Assembly: GCF_033025475.1 (NCBI RefSeq)
Contig: NZ_CP130322.1
Span: 62,001 to 126,000, forward strand
Length of the DNA stretch: 64,000 nucleotides
Reading direction: 5' to 3'
Origin: Sphingomonas sp. C3-2
GTDB taxonomy: Bacteria; Pseudomonadota; Alphaproteobacteria; Sphingomonadales; Sphingomonadaceae
A program made the translations under genes and the position numbers. How positions within the stretch are numbered: position 1 is the stretch's first letter; the number at the start of each line of letters is the position of its first letter. Of the stretch, positions 44,251 to 53,440 are shown piece by piece. The notes below the pieces were generated by a model. That model was not told where the DNA came from and ran no database searches. It was given only the letters and a program-made list of their open reading frames with translations.

Positions 44251-45145
44251 GTTCACCCCCTCTTTGCTTCCGCATCTTTTCACGAAGCGCCCCCCAATCC
44301 GCATCGCTCCACCCGGTCATTGCCGAAAAATTCGCCCCGTTCGCCTGGTAGCCGGCGGCATCGATCGCGATCATCTGCCCGTTGATGAATTCCGAACCGG
44401 GGGCGAGCAGAAAGGTCGCGAGATTGGCCAGTTCCACCGGGCGCCCCGCCCGGCCAAGCGGGTTGGCCGCAGCCGTGTCGAAGCCCTGCTCTTCGGTCGC
44501 CAACTGCCGCGCGGCCGCTTCGGTCGTGAAGGCGCCGGGGCAAATGGCATTCAGCCGTATGCCGTGCCGCCCCCATTCCACGGCCAATGACTGTGTCATG
44601 CTGTGAAGCCCGGCTTTCGCCATGGTGCACGGCACGGCAAAGGGGCCGCCATTCCATATCCATGTCGTCAGGATCGATACGACGGCCCCGGCGCGCCCTT
44701 CCGCGATCCAGCGTCGACCGCACCCCGTCGTCACGAAAAACCCGGCCCGAAACACGGTATCCGCGATCGCGTCGAAACCATTGGGGGAGATATCTTCGGC
44801 CCTCGCCACGAAATTGGCCGCCGCGTTGTTCACCAGCCCGTCCAGCGGACCATGAACCGCCCAGATATGATCCAGCATCCCATTGATGGCTTCGGGCTGG
44901 CGCAGGTCGCAGACATGCGGCACTACGCTGCCTACGCCGTGCCGCTGTGAGATATCCGCAGCGGCACTTTCCAACACATCGCCGCGACGGCCACAGATAT
45001 GCACCTGCGCCCCCAGCGCGGCGCATCCCTCTGCCATGACGCGCCCAAGCCCGGTGCCTCCGCCGGTCACAAGGATGCGGCGTCCCGCCAACAGGCTCGG
45101 ACGCAGCATCATGTCGCTCGCAGCAATCCCGGCGGAGGCCTCCAT
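44243..45145 (-). CDS. SDR oxidoreductase, 2,4-dienoyl-CoA reductase-like
   Basis: A 300-aa SDR (TGGGTGLGRVMA, NNAAANFVARAEDIS, VSILTTWIWNGGPFAVPC, TMAKAGLHSM). The classical Tyr before Ala-Lys is replaced by Cys/Thr, the Lys is kept, as in dienoyl-CoA-reductase-type SDRs. EWGRHGIRLNAICPG follows. ATG 45145 shares one base with the P450 stop (TGATG). A reductase role on an unsaturated ring-derived CoA ester fits. Confidence 0.85.
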   Translation of the reverse strand: MEASAGIAASDMMLRPSLLAGRRILVTGGGTGLGRVMAEGCAALGAQVHICGRRGDVLESAAADISQRHGVGSVVPHVCDLRQPEAINGMLDHIWAVHGPLDGLVNNAAANFVARAEDISPNGFDAIADTVFRAGFFVTTGCGRRWIAEGRAGAVVSILTTWIWNGGPFAVPCTMAKAGLHSMTQSLAVEWGRHGIRLNAICPGAFTTEAAARQLATEEQGFDTAAANPLGRAGRPVELANLATFLLAPGSEFINGQMIAIDAAGYQANGANFSAMTGWSDADWGALREKMRKQRGGEHA

Positions 45146-46347
45146 CACACCAGGTTCCTCGGCGTGAAACGGATCGGAACCCGGTTGAACCCGGCCAGAT
45201 TTTCGCCGTAAGCGCGTTCGCACTGGTCTTCGATCAGTTCGAAATCACCGACCGCGTTCAAAACCTCCTCGATCATCATCGGCCCAACAAACTGAGCCAG
45301 ATGGGCGCCAAGACAGAAGGCGACACCGGTCCCAAAGGTCATATCCGCCTTGCGCGGGCGGAAGATGTCGAACTCGTCGGCGCGCTCGAAACGCTCGGCG
45401 TCCCGGTTCGCCGAAGCATAGATCATCAACAACCGGTCCCCGGTCCGGATCTGCTGGCCGCTCAGTTCGAAATCGTCGCGCGCGCAGCGCACGAGCATGT
45501 TGGTCGGCTGGTCGTATCGACAGGTTTCCATGAACGCGGCCTTGGCCAGCCCGGCGGGGTCGGCCACGACCATCGCCTTTTGCTCGGGATGCTTGGCCAG
45601 ATAATAGAACACGCCTGCGGTCGCCATCGGGGTCGTTTCGGAACCGGTGACGAGCAGCGAGAAGAAATAGGCGATCATTTCCTCATCGTCGAGGCGGCGG
45701 CCATCGATCTCTGCCTCCAGCAGTATCTTGGCGTGGCGCACGGCCGTTTCGGGTTCGGCGCGCAAGCGGGCGACATAGGCGCCAAGATATCCGGCCAGTT
45801 CATGCGCGGCGGCGCGGTTGCGCTCAGAGGTCATGCCCTTCTGCCCCGCTTCGCGGTGCATGATCATGTCATCGATCCGCCCGCGCACATATTCGGCATC
45901 CTCGCGCGGAATGCCCAGCATATAACCGGCGTTGATGCACATCACCCGGTTGGTCAGATCGCGGTAGACATCGAACTCCCCGCGCGCGACCAACGGCGCC
46001 AGTATCTCGCGCACCAGCGCGCGGAGGCGCTCGGCTTCCCCCTTCACCGCCTTTACCGTGTAGGAAGGCGTCAAAAGATTACGCCATGCCCGGCGCTCCG
46101 GCTCGTTCATCGTCATGAACGTGCGGGGGATCGGTTCACCCAGCATGTGCTGGCCGAGCAGCGATCCATGCGTGAAATCGATCTTTTCGTCAGCAAGGCT
46201 CGCGGCGTTCACGTCTTCATACCGCACCAGTGCCCAGGCCTTGTACTTGTCCATGTAATGCGGGCAACCAGCCTCGCGCATCCGGCGGTAAAGCGCACTC
46301 GGATCGCGCATGGCTTCGTCAGAATAGGGATCATAATCAACGGACAC
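45145..46347 (-). CDS. Cytochrome P450 monooxygenase
   Basis: A 400-aa soluble bacterial P450. Heme-binding FGTGVAFCLGAHLA with Cys345, ExxR helix in METCRYDQP, and an I-helix LLVTGSETTP are all present. It needs ferredoxin and reductase partners, and none is encoded in the window. Estradiol clusters have a P450 estrone 4-hydroxylase (oecB/edcA as I recall), and this gene is the natural candidate for hydroxylating the phenolic A-ring before extradiol cleavage. Substrate specificity cannot be confirmed from sequence alone. Confidence 0.94.
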   Translation of the reverse strand: MSVDYDPYSDEAMRDPSALYRRMREAGCPHYMDKYKAWALVRYEDVNAASLADEKIDFTHGSLLGQHMLGEPIPRTFMTMNEPERRAWRNLLTPSYTVKAVKGEAERLRALVREILAPLVARGEFDVYRDLTNRVMCINAGYMLGIPREDAEYVRGRIDDMIMHREAGQKGMTSERNRAAAHELAGYLGAYVARLRAEPETAVRHAKILLEAEIDGRRLDDEEMIAYFFSLLVTGSETTPMATAGVFYYLAKHPEQKAMVVADPAGLAKAAFMETCRYDQPTNMLVRCARDDFELSGQQIRTGDRLLMIYASANRDAERFERADEFDIFRPRKADMTFGTGVAFCLGAHLAQFVGPMMIEEVLNAVGDFELIEDQCERAYGENLAGFNRVPIRFTPRNLV

Positions 46348-46383
46348 GTCATTCTCCGCTTTGCAGAAGGCTGTTCAGGAAAT

Positions 46384-46827
46384 TCATCGGGCAGGCTCGC
46401 TCAGCCGCCATGCCGGCCAGGGCGTCCCGCCAAGGTAGCGGACAAGCATGTCAACGGGCGCGCCGATCGAGATGCGATCGGCCTCCACGCCGTTGATCGG
46501 ATCGTCCGCCCGCTCGACCAGATTGCCCACCAGCCTCAGGCCGGGCTGCTCATCCAGTTCCACAAGCACGACCGGATAGGGCGCAAAGGGTGCAAAGGCC
46601 GGGAGCACGGGCGGATAGACGCGGGTAAAGCTCCAAATTCGCCCCCGTCCGGAAAGGGTACGCCATGCGGGCTGCGCACCGCAGCCGCCACAGCGAACGC
46701 GGATCGGGAACAACCAGGCATTGCAGGTCCGGCAATGCTGCACGTCAAGCCGCCCTTGCTTCAGCGCCTCCCAAAACGGGGCCTCCGCCCCGTCGCCCAT
46801 CTCGGGCATGGGTGGGGTTTCGATCAT
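46384..46827 (-). CDS. Zn-ribbon/OB-fold DUF35 protein
   Basis: A 147-aa DUF35 protein with two Cys-x2-Cys pairs (CRTCNAWLFPIRVRCGGC) and an OB-fold (SGRGRIWSFTRVY). Its start overlaps the stop of the thiolase-like gene upstream (ATGA), the same pairing as at 23671/24093 but in the opposite gene order. It should form a complex with that protein, as ChsH2-DUF35 does with Ltp2. Confidence 0.87.
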   Translation of the reverse strand: MIETPPMPEMGDGAEAPFWEALKQGRLDVQHCRTCNAWLFPIRVRCGGCGAQPAWRTLSGRGRIWSFTRVYPPVLPAFAPFAPYPVVLVELDEQPGLRLVGNLVERADDPINGVEADRISIGAPVDMLVRYLGGTPWPAWRLSEPAR

Positions 46828-47984
46828 CCGTCCCTCCGCAGCAGCAAAGCGCCATTGGGCGTGCTGTCACACCCCGTCACCAGGCAGGTTTTCGCGCCAT
46901 CAATCTGTGTCACCGCCTCGCCGCGCACCTGGCGCACCGCCTCGGTCACGAGGTTCATGCCGTGGATATAGGCCTCCGAAAGCCCGCCCCCGGCCGTGTT
47001 GACCGGCAGCGCGCCGCCCAGTTGCAGCGCCCCCGATCGGACGAAATCGCTCGCCTCGCCGCGCCCGCAAAAGCCGTAAGCTTCAAGCGAAAACAGGATC
47101 AGCGGTGAAAAGGCGTCATAGATCTGCGCCACATCCACATCTTGCGCAGTCAGGTCGGATTGGCGCCATAAATTGGCGGCCGCCACCGCTGAGCAGCCAC
47201 CCACCAGCGGGGCTGCACGGTGAAAATCGGCCATCGGTTGATGCCCCGTCGCCAGACCTTGGGAAAAGGCATGGATCAGCACGGGCACCTGCCGCAGGTC
47301 GCGTGCCCGGGCGCTGCGCGTAATCACAACCGCCACCGCGCCATCGGTTTCAAGGCAATTGTCGAACAGGCACAGTGGCTCCGCGATCATGCGCGCCGCG
47401 AAATAATCCTCGGTAGACATCAGCTTGTCACGCATCTGGGCGCGCGGATTGGCATTGGCATTGGCGCGTTGGCCTGTCGCAATCGCCGCAAGCGCATCGC
47501 GCCCGTCGCCGTATTCGAAGAAATAGCGCTGGGTCAGCATCGCCACTTCATCGACCGGGCGCAAAAGCCCCGACGGGCGAGACCATTTCCAGTGATCGGT
47601 CAGCGTCGACGCGGTCTGCCCCCAGACGCGGGATGCCGCGCCTGATCGCTTGCGCGATCGCCAGACGACGCCGACATTGGCCACGCCCGCCGCCACGGCC
47701 AGCGCCACATGGCCCACCGTGCCGGGCGCCGCCCCCCCGCCATGCCCCGTCTGCGAAAAGAAATTGAGGTCGCCAAACCCCATCTGGCGCGCCAACTCGA
47801 AATCACTCGTGGCCTCCATGGTGTAGGAGCCGACGGCGTCGACATCCCGGGGGGACAGGCCGGCATCGGCCAACGCCTTGCTCACCGCCTCGCATGCCAA
47901 TTCCAGCTCGGTGCCCGGCAGCCCCTTGCCAAAGGCCGTCTCCCCGATCCCCACTATCGCGGTGCTGTCCTTAAAGCCGCTCAT
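46824..47984 (-). CDS. SCP2-thiolase-like protein, probable retro-aldolase
   Basis: A 386-aa thiolase-fold protein. The nucleophile position reads TGHGGGAAPG (about 79-88) with no Cys. IYDAFSP and SEAYIHGMN carry the tyrosines also seen in the paralog at 24093. So it is a probable aldolase/retro-aldolase with its DUF35 partner downstream. ATG 47984 overlaps the MaoC stop (ATGA). In a steroid-type route it would remove an acyl-CoA unit from a tertiary hydroxyacyl-CoA. Confidence 0.85.
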   Translation of the reverse strand: MSGFKDSTAIVGIGETAFGKGLPGTELELACEAVSKALADAGLSPRDVDAVGSYTMEATSDFELARQMGFGDLNFFSQTGHGGGAAPGTVGHVALAVAAGVANVGVVWRSRKRSGAASRVWGQTASTLTDHWKWSRPSGLLRPVDEVAMLTQRYFFEYGDGRDALAAIATGQRANANANPRAQMRDKLMSTEDYFAARMIAEPLCLFDNCLETDGAVAVVITRSARARDLRQVPVLIHAFSQGLATGHQPMADFHRAAPLVGGCSAVAAANLWRQSDLTAQDVDVAQIYDAFSPLILFSLEAYGFCGRGEASDFVRSGALQLGGALPVNTAGGGLSEAYIHGMNLVTEAVRQVRGEAVTQIDGAKTCLVTGCDSTPNGALLLRRDG

Positions 47985-48466
47985 TTCGCCCTCGGCAGGT
48001 AAAGCACCTGTGCGCGGTAGGTCATGGCCGGCTTTTCCTTGCCAACGACATGAACCGCCGTCTCGATGGTGATCATGCTGCCCTTCGGGTGCTGAGTCGC
48101 GTCCGCAAGGCGTGCCCGGGCATGGATGCGATCGCCCACCAGCACCGGCGAGACGAAACGAATGCCATCCGATCCATAGTTGAGCGCCGCGCCATGCCCA
48201 TCGATCGCCCACTTGTTCGCCGGCAGGATCGAGGGGATGAAACTTAGAACCAGCATGCCGTGCGCAACAGCCGCGCCAAAGGGCCCTTCCTCGCGGGCGC
48301 GCACCGGATCCACATGGATCCACTGATGGTCGCCGGAAAGTCCTGCGAACTCGTTCACCATCTCCTGCGATATGGTGCGCTCATGCCCCCAATCGCCAAA
48401 AGGTTCTTTCGTCAGCAGCGCCAGCCGATCGAAATCGTCAAAGCGGATCTTTTCAACCGGCGTCAT
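47981..48466 (-). CDS. MaoC-type enoyl-CoA hydratase
   Basis: A 161-aa single hot-dog (R)-hydratase. FAGLSGDHQWIHVDPVRA is the hydratase-2 motif with Asp and His, followed by AAVAHGMLVLS. ATG 48466 overlaps the crotonase stop (ATGA). It would supply the tertiary or secondary hydroxyacyl-CoA that the neighbouring aldolase-like protein cleaves. Confidence 0.9.
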   Translation of the reverse strand: MTPVEKIRFDDFDRLALLTKEPFGDWGHERTISQEMVNEFAGLSGDHQWIHVDPVRAREEGPFGAAVAHGMLVLSFIPSILPANKWAIDGHGAALNYGSDGIRFVSPVLVGDRIHARARLADATQHPKGSMITIETAVHVVGKEKPAMTYRAQVLYLPRAK

Positions 48467-49212
48467 GCGCGCGCCTCCTTGCGCAGGTCGCTTGCGGCCT
48501 CGGCCTGCAGCGCCGCCGCGAATCCTTCCTCGACACTGCGATTGAGCGCCCGCTTGATTTTCCTCGCCGCTCCCGGCCGTAACCGCGCCGCAGCCGCGCC
48601 CAGGGCACAGGCCCGCTCGATCAGGTCGGCCGGCGCGCACACCTCGTCGACCAGTCCGATCGCCAGCGCCTCGCCCGCGCCGATCAGTGGCTCGCACAAA
48701 AGCAGCTTCTTCGCCTGTCCGAGGCCCACCAGATGCGGCAAAACATAGGTCGCCCCGAAACCCGGCATGATCCCGTGTTCGGCGAAATTGAGCTTCAACC
48801 GGCTGTCTGTCGCGGCAAGGCGCAGGTCGAAACAAAGGCTCATCGAAACGCCAATGCCAACCGCAGCGCCATTGAAGGCGGCGATCAGCAATTTGGGGTG
48901 GTCGCGCAACTCGGCGGCAAAACCCTTCACAAAGGCTTCTTCGCCGATGCGCAATCCCGACGGCCCGGGCGGTTCGGTAAAACAGCCATGGTCCGCGCCC
49001 GCGCAAAAGGCTTTACCTTCCCCGGTCACGACAACCGCCGCCACACTCTCATCGTCCGTCATTGCGCGAAAGGCGGCGACCAGATCCTCCCCCATTTCCG
49101 GCGTATAGGCGTTCAACCGCTCCGGCCTTTGCAGCCGGATGATGGTCACCGGCCCGCGCCGGGCAATGCCGATCGTCCCGAACCCGAAAGATACGAAAAC
49201 ATCTGCCATCAT
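48463..49212 (-). CDS. Enoyl-CoA hydratase/isomerase (crotonase family)
   Basis: A 249-aa crotonase: ERLNAYTPEM, KAFCAGADHGCF and FNGAAVGIGVSMSLCFD form the oxyanion hole, and FAEHGIMPGFGATYVLP has the Glu of many hydratases. Two adjacent ATGs (49212, 49209) follow GGGAGG; the second has the better spacing. It overlaps the next crotonase gene, so two different hydratases/isomerases/hydrolases work side by side. The crotonase fold also covers beta-diketone and ring-opening hydrolases, so ring cleavage is possible. Confidence 0.88.
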   Translation of the reverse strand: MMADVFVSFGFGTIGIARRGPVTIIRLQRPERLNAYTPEMGEDLVAAFRAMTDDESVAAVVVTGEGKAFCAGADHGCFTEPPGPSGLRIGEEAFVKGFAAELRDHPKLLIAAFNGAAVGIGVSMSLCFDLRLAATDSRLKLNFAEHGIMPGFGATYVLPHLVGLGQAKKLLLCEPLIGAGEALAIGLVDEVCAPADLIERACALGAAAARLRPGAARKIKRALNRSVEEGFAAALQAEAASDLRKEARA

Positions 49213-50000
49213 GCGCCTCCCGGCGGCTGCCACACCGGCGCCCGCTTCTCGACAAAGGCCCGGGGGCCTTCCTTGGCGTCGGGATGATCAATCTGTTCCA
49301 TGATCAGCGACCAGCCAGCGCGCAGCGCCTCGTCCAGCCCCATTTGCTTGGATGCCCAGATCGCCTTTTTCGTGCGGGCAACGGCTGCGGGCGAATGCTG
49401 CGCAATCTTTATCGCCAGCGTATGCGCCGTGGTCAGAAGATCGGCGGAGGAAACCACTTCATCGACAAGCCCTAGCCGCAACGCTTCCCGCGCGCCCAGT
49501 CGCTCGAGCCCGCCGGTCAGCGCCATCCGCATCACAGCACCAATCGGCATCCGCCGTGCCAGCGTGATCGGCTCCAGCGCGGCGGTGAAGCCCACCGCGA
49601 CATGCGGATCGGAGAAATAGGCCGTATCCGCCGCAATCACGATATCGGCATCGGCCACGAAATGCAGGCCACCACCCAGCGCGCCGCCGTTCACCGCCGC
49701 GATCACGGGCTTGGAAACGCCGTTCTGCATCGATGTCCAACGAATGGAATCGAGGCTTGCAGCACTTCCGGCGCGGTCGGTTTCCGGCGGATCCGTCAGA
49801 TCGGCACCGGCGCAAAATATCCGCGCGCCAGCCCCCGTCACGATCGCCACACGCGCCTCCGCATCGTGCTCGAAATGGTGCCAGAGCTGCGGCAGTTCGC
49901 GGGCCATCGCGGCGTCAACGGCATTATGCCGTTCCGGTCGAGACAGCGTGACGATCGCCACCCCGTCTCGGCGCTCATAGCGAAGCGTGGTGAGTTCCAT
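49209..50000 (-). CDS. Enoyl-CoA hydratase/isomerase (crotonase family)
   Basis: A 263-aa crotonase with RIFCAGADLTD, NGGALGGGLHFVADADI and a C-terminal AKEGPRAFVEKRAPVW. The second catalytic Glu position reads VAVGFTAALEPI, which lacks the usual hydratase Glu, so a different crotonase reaction is possible. It starts 3 bases after the thiolase stop and overlaps the next crotonase (ATGA). Confidence 0.88.
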   Translation of the reverse strand: MELTTLRYERRDGVAIVTLSRPERHNAVDAAMARELPQLWHHFEHDAEARVAIVTGAGARIFCAGADLTDPPETDRAGSAASLDSIRWTSMQNGVSKPVIAAVNGGALGGGLHFVADADIVIAADTAYFSDPHVAVGFTAALEPITLARRMPIGAVMRMALTGGLERLGAREALRLGLVDEVVSSADLLTTAHTLAIKIAQHSPAAVARTKKAIWASKQMGLDEALRAGWSLIMEQIDHPDAKEGPRAFVEKRAPVWQPPGGA

Positions 50001-50003
50001 CGC

Positions 50004-51149
50004 CTATTCCCGCCCGAGAATGGCGACGGCGCACCCGGTCGGGAAACCGCCGATATTGTGGCTGAGCGCCATGGACGCATTGGGCACTTGGCGGGCCCCT
50101 GCACGGCCCTGAAGCTGCAGCGTGTTTTCGACGATCATGCGCACGCCCGTGGCACCGGTCGGATGCCCGAAGGATTTCAGCCCCCCGTCGGTGTTCACCG
50201 GCAAGGCGCCGCCCAAGGCAAAACTGCCGCTTTCGATATGATCCTTGGCACTGCCCTTTTCGCAGAAGCCAAGATCCTCGTAACTGAGCAACTCCGTGAG
50301 CGTGAAACAGTCGTGAAGTTGGGCCACATCGATCTGGCGGAACGGATCGTCGATCCCGGCCATCTTATAGGCCGCCTGCGCCGCTGCGGCCGTTGCCTTC
50401 CAGCGCAGGAAATCGTTATCCGGATCGGTATGCGGATTGGGCGCCGAGGCTGAGGCCACCGCCTTCACCAGAACCGGATCATCGCGAAAGCCGCGCGCCA
50501 GCGATGCCTTGGTGATGATCACCGCAGCGGCACCGTCTGTCTGGGCGGCGCAATCGTACAGGCCAAACGGCCAAGAGATCATGCGGGCGTTCAGCGCATC
50601 CTCGACGCTGATCTGCTTCTTGAGAAAGGATTTCGGCGCAAGGCAGCCATTGGCGTGGTTCTTCACGGCAATCTGCGCCAGATGCTCGCGTCCCGCTCCA
50701 AATGCCTTGAAATAGGGCTCTGCGCATAGCGCGAACCACCCGGCCGGCGTGGCCGGCAAGTCGCGAACACCGCGAATGCTTACCGACGGGCCGGAAACGC
50801 CCCGGTCCTTGGGCTTGTCATAGCCGACAACCAGCACCGTATCGTGAACGCCCGCCGCAACCGCCATGCATCCCGCGCGAAATGCCTCGGTCCCGGTCGC
50901 GCAGTAATTATAGACCGAGGTCAGCGGCTTGAAGAGCTTCAGCGATTCCGAAACTTCCACCGGCCCCTGCGCCGAATAGAGCGAGCCGCAATAGATCGCA
51001 TCGATCTGGCGATTGGGGTCTTCGATACCGGCATCAGCATAGGCCTCGAACACCGCGTCGACGATCATGTCTTCAGCGTTCTTGGTCCAGTTTTCGGCAA
51101 ATTTCGAGCATCCGGCGCCTACAATGGCTACCTTGTCCCTAAGGCTCAT
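50004..51149 (-). CDS. SCP2-type thiolase (active-site Cys present)
   Basis: A 381-aa thiolase of the SCPx/lipid-transfer family. Unlike the two aldolase-like paralogs it keeps a nucleophile, Cys83 in VYNYCATGTEAF, plus His in FGHPTGATG, so true thiolytic cleavage is expected. ATG 51149 overlaps the stop of the KAS-like/DUF35 fusion gene upstream (ATGA). DUF35 proteins are usual partners of such thiolases, so the fusion protein may be its partner. It should cleave a 3-keto-acyl-CoA formed by the neighbouring SDRs. Confidence 0.9.
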   Translation of the reverse strand: MSLRDKVAIVGAGCSKFAENWTKNAEDMIVDAVFEAYADAGIEDPNRQIDAIYCGSLYSAQGPVEVSESLKLFKPLTSVYNYCATGTEAFRAGCMAVAAGVHDTVLVVGYDKPKDRGVSGPSVSIRGVRDLPATPAGWFALCAEPYFKAFGAGREHLAQIAVKNHANGCLAPKSFLKKQISVEDALNARMISWPFGLYDCAAQTDGAAAVIITKASLARGFRDDPVLVKAVASASAPNPHTDPDNDFLRWKATAAAAQAAYKMAGIDDPFRQIDVAQLHDCFTLTELLSYEDLGFCEKGSAKDHIESGSFALGGALPVNTDGGLKSFGHPTGATGVRMIVENTLQLQGRAGARQVPNASMALSHNIGGFPTGCAVAILGRE

Positions 51150-52540
51150 TTCGCGCCTCCCGCCGCGGGCACGGCTTTCCAGAAATAATTGGGCTTGCGG
51201 CCCGCCTGATGGATCCGCCGGAACGCAAATCGAACGGGCATGCCGATCTCCACCGAATCCGCCGCGATATCGGCGATCTGCATGTGAATGCGCGGGCCAT
51301 TCTCCACCTGAACGATGCCAACCACCGTTGGCGGCTCGGCGCTGGGGAAGAAGGCATCGCGCGTGAAGGTCACGAGATGCCCTTGCCCCTCGGCATAGCT
51401 TTCGCGCACGAACGGCCCCTGCTTGTTGCACCGTATGCACACCCGCCCCTTGGGAAATTGGGGCTCGCCGCAGCCGCAGCGTTGTCCGCCGAGCGCATTG
51501 TTCTCGTCGCGTTCACGATAATGAACGGTGGCGGAAATGCCCTGATCGTCCGGCGCGGGATATTCGGTCATGTCCAGTCCCAGCGCACGGCGATAAATGT
51601 CGAGGCTGGCGACCGGCTTGCGCGCCGCCAGTGCGGCCTCCACCGACTGCCGTCCACTCGCCTGTTCCATTTCGAACAACAAGGCCTCTGCCCCGTCGCC
51701 ATGCGCCAGCATCGCAATGCGCCGTCCTTGCGCCCCTCCGTCCAGCGCCGACGCAAGCTGCAACGGCGCATGCGCCGTGCCGCAAAAACCGACCTTGCCA
51801 AAAAGGGGCTTCTCCACTTGATCGGGAGACAGTTTCAGCCGCGCTGCCAGGCTGCCATGCGCCCGCGCATTGGGGGCGCTCAGTACCCAGTGCCACTCGG
51901 CGTTAGCGCCGCGCTCTGCCTTCAGCGCATCGCCCGCAGCGGCCGCCGGAAGAAGATAGCCATATTCGGTGACGAACCGGTCTTCCCAGCCATGGGGAAA
52001 CCGGTCCCCCGGCCGCCGCCAGACATCGATGATCTCCTCGGCCCGCGACACATTGCCGATATGGCGGGCAATCACCCCCTCCGTGCCGATCAGGAAAGCC
52101 GCAGCCGCATCGCCGCCATTCGCCTCGAAATCGCTGCCGGGCGCGCCCGAACGGCAATCGGCGGCAATCACCAGCGCTTCGTCTGCGGCGCCGGCCCGGA
52201 CCGCATCGATCGCCGCGGCAAGCGCCTGTGCGCCGCCGCGCGTCGAATGTGCAATATCCGCGGTGCGAACGCCTTCAGGCAAATCCAGCGCACGCGCGAC
52301 CAGGGCTGCCGCCTGCTTTTCGGCATAGCCATGGCTGGTGGTGGCAAAAAGGATCAGGCCGATGCGATCCCGCGCCCGGCCCGTCAGGCAATTGCGCGCA
52401 GCCGCCACGCCCAGCGTGACACTGTCCTCGTCGGACCAGGCAACCGTGCGTTCGGCCTCGCCCGCCCGCCCGCCACGTAGCAGGCCAAGCGGCATCCGCC
52501 GCAGCGGCAGATGAACGCCGTGCGCGACGATCCCGGTCAT
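51146..52540 (-). CDS. HMG-CoA-synthase-like protein fused to a Zn-ribbon/OB (DUF35) domain
   Basis: A 464-aa fusion. Residues 1-345 have an HMG-CoA synthase/KASIII-like thiolase fold (GLILFATTSHG, then IAHSTRGGAQAL). The active-site Cys that normally precedes the GG is a Thr (residue 100), so condensation activity is doubtful. Residues 350-464 hold a Zn ribbon (Cys355, 357, 368, 371) and an OB-fold. I know of HMGCS-thiolase-DUF35 complexes in archaea; this fusion may act as a scaffold to channel acyl-CoA to the adjacent true thiolase. It overlaps both neighbours. Confidence 0.82.
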   Translation of the reverse strand: MTGIVAHGVHLPLRRMPLGLLRGGRAGEAERTVAWSDEDSVTLGVAAARNCLTGRARDRIGLILFATTSHGYAEKQAAALVARALDLPEGVRTADIAHSTRGGAQALAAAIDAVRAGAADEALVIAADCRSGAPGSDFEANGGDAAAAFLIGTEGVIARHIGNVSRAEEIIDVWRRPGDRFPHGWEDRFVTEYGYLLPAAAAGDALKAERGANAEWHWVLSAPNARAHGSLAARLKLSPDQVEKPLFGKVGFCGTAHAPLQLASALDGGAQGRRIAMLAHGDGAEALLFEMEQASGRQSVEAALAARKPVASLDIYRRALGLDMTEYPAPDDQGISATVHYRERDENNALGGQRCGCGEPQFPKGRVCIRCNKQGPFVRESYAEGQGHLVTFTRDAFFPSAEPPTVVGIVQVENGPRIHMQIADIAADSVEIGMPVRFAFRRIHQAGRKPNYFWKAVPAAGGAK

Positions 52541-53433
52541 CGCCCATGCTCCTGCACCGGCCGTTTCACACCGTCATGAAACGGATAGGGCTGGCCCAGC
52601 ATGCCGAGTGCACCGAAGGCGCCGCGCATCTGCGCCCGGAATTGGGCCTGGATCGTCTCCAGATCCCAGCCTTCCGAACGGATCAGCGTCTTGCCGTAAT
52701 GCGGCTGGGAAAGCAGCGCGATGCGGTCTCCCCCCGTGCCGAACACCTGGCCGGACACGAAATCGGCCTCATCCGATGCCAGGAAAACGATCATCGGCCC
52801 GTTGAGCGTCGGATCCGGTTGCACCGCCAACACGCCCTCGCCCGGCTTTGTCGTCGCCGACATGCGCGACATGCCCAGCGGGCTGACCGCGTTCACCCGA
52901 ATGCCATAACGCGCCAGTTCCAGCGCCCAGGTGTAGGTCATCGATGCGATGGCCCCTTTCGCCGCCGCATAGTTGGTCTGCCCGAAACTGCCGAAATGCG
53001 CGGCAGAGGTGGTGTTGATCAGCGCGCCACCGCGCCCCTGTTCCACCATCCGCCGGGCGGCATGTTGCGCGCACCAGAAGGTGCCCTTCACATGAACCCG
53101 CCAAACCGCGTCGAACTCGTCGCCGGTCATCTTCAGGAACGTCCGGTCCTTCAGATTGCCCGCATTGTTGACGAGGATGTCGATCCCGCCAAACGCATCG
53201 ACCGCGGACTTGACGAGCGCGGCCGAGCTTTCCTCGCCCGAAATATCATGTGTCGAGGCGATCGCGCGCGCGCCAAGGCTTTCAATCTCCGAAACCACGG
53301 CGGCCGCCGCAGCACCGTCGATGTCGTTGACCACAACAGCCGCGCCCGCGCGCGCCAGGTGCAGCGCATGGCCACGGCCGATGCCGCCGCCCGCGCCGGT
53401 AACGATCGCCGATTTTCCTTCCAGAATCGTCAT
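52537..53433 (-). CDS. SDR oxidoreductase, 17beta-HSD4/multifunctional-enzyme-like
   Basis: A 298-aa SDR: TGAGGGIGRGHALHLARAGA, VVVNDIDG, NNAGNLKDRTF, Ser in NTTSAAH, YAAAK, and a C-terminal extension. The VNDIDG motif and length match the MFE2/17beta-HSD4 dehydrogenase family, which oxidises 3-hydroxyacyl-CoA and, in animals, 17beta-hydroxysteroids. It could perform either the beta-oxidation step or the 17beta-dehydrogenation that turns estradiol to estrone. It overlaps the fusion gene by 4 bases. Confidence 0.87.
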   Translation of the reverse strand: MTILEGKSAIVTGAGGGIGRGHALHLARAGAAVVVNDIDGAAAAAVVSEIESLGARAIASTHDISGEESSAALVKSAVDAFGGIDILVNNAGNLKDRTFLKMTGDEFDAVWRVHVKGTFWCAQHAARRMVEQGRGGALINTTSAAHFGSFGQTNYAAAKGAIASMTYTWALELARYGIRVNAVSPLGMSRMSATTKPGEGVLAVQPDPTLNGPMIVFLASDEADFVSGQVFGTGGDRIALLSQPHYGKTLIRSEGWDLETIQAQFRAQMRGAFGALGMLGQPYPFHDGVKRPVQEHGR

Positions 53434-53440
53434 GGGAACC

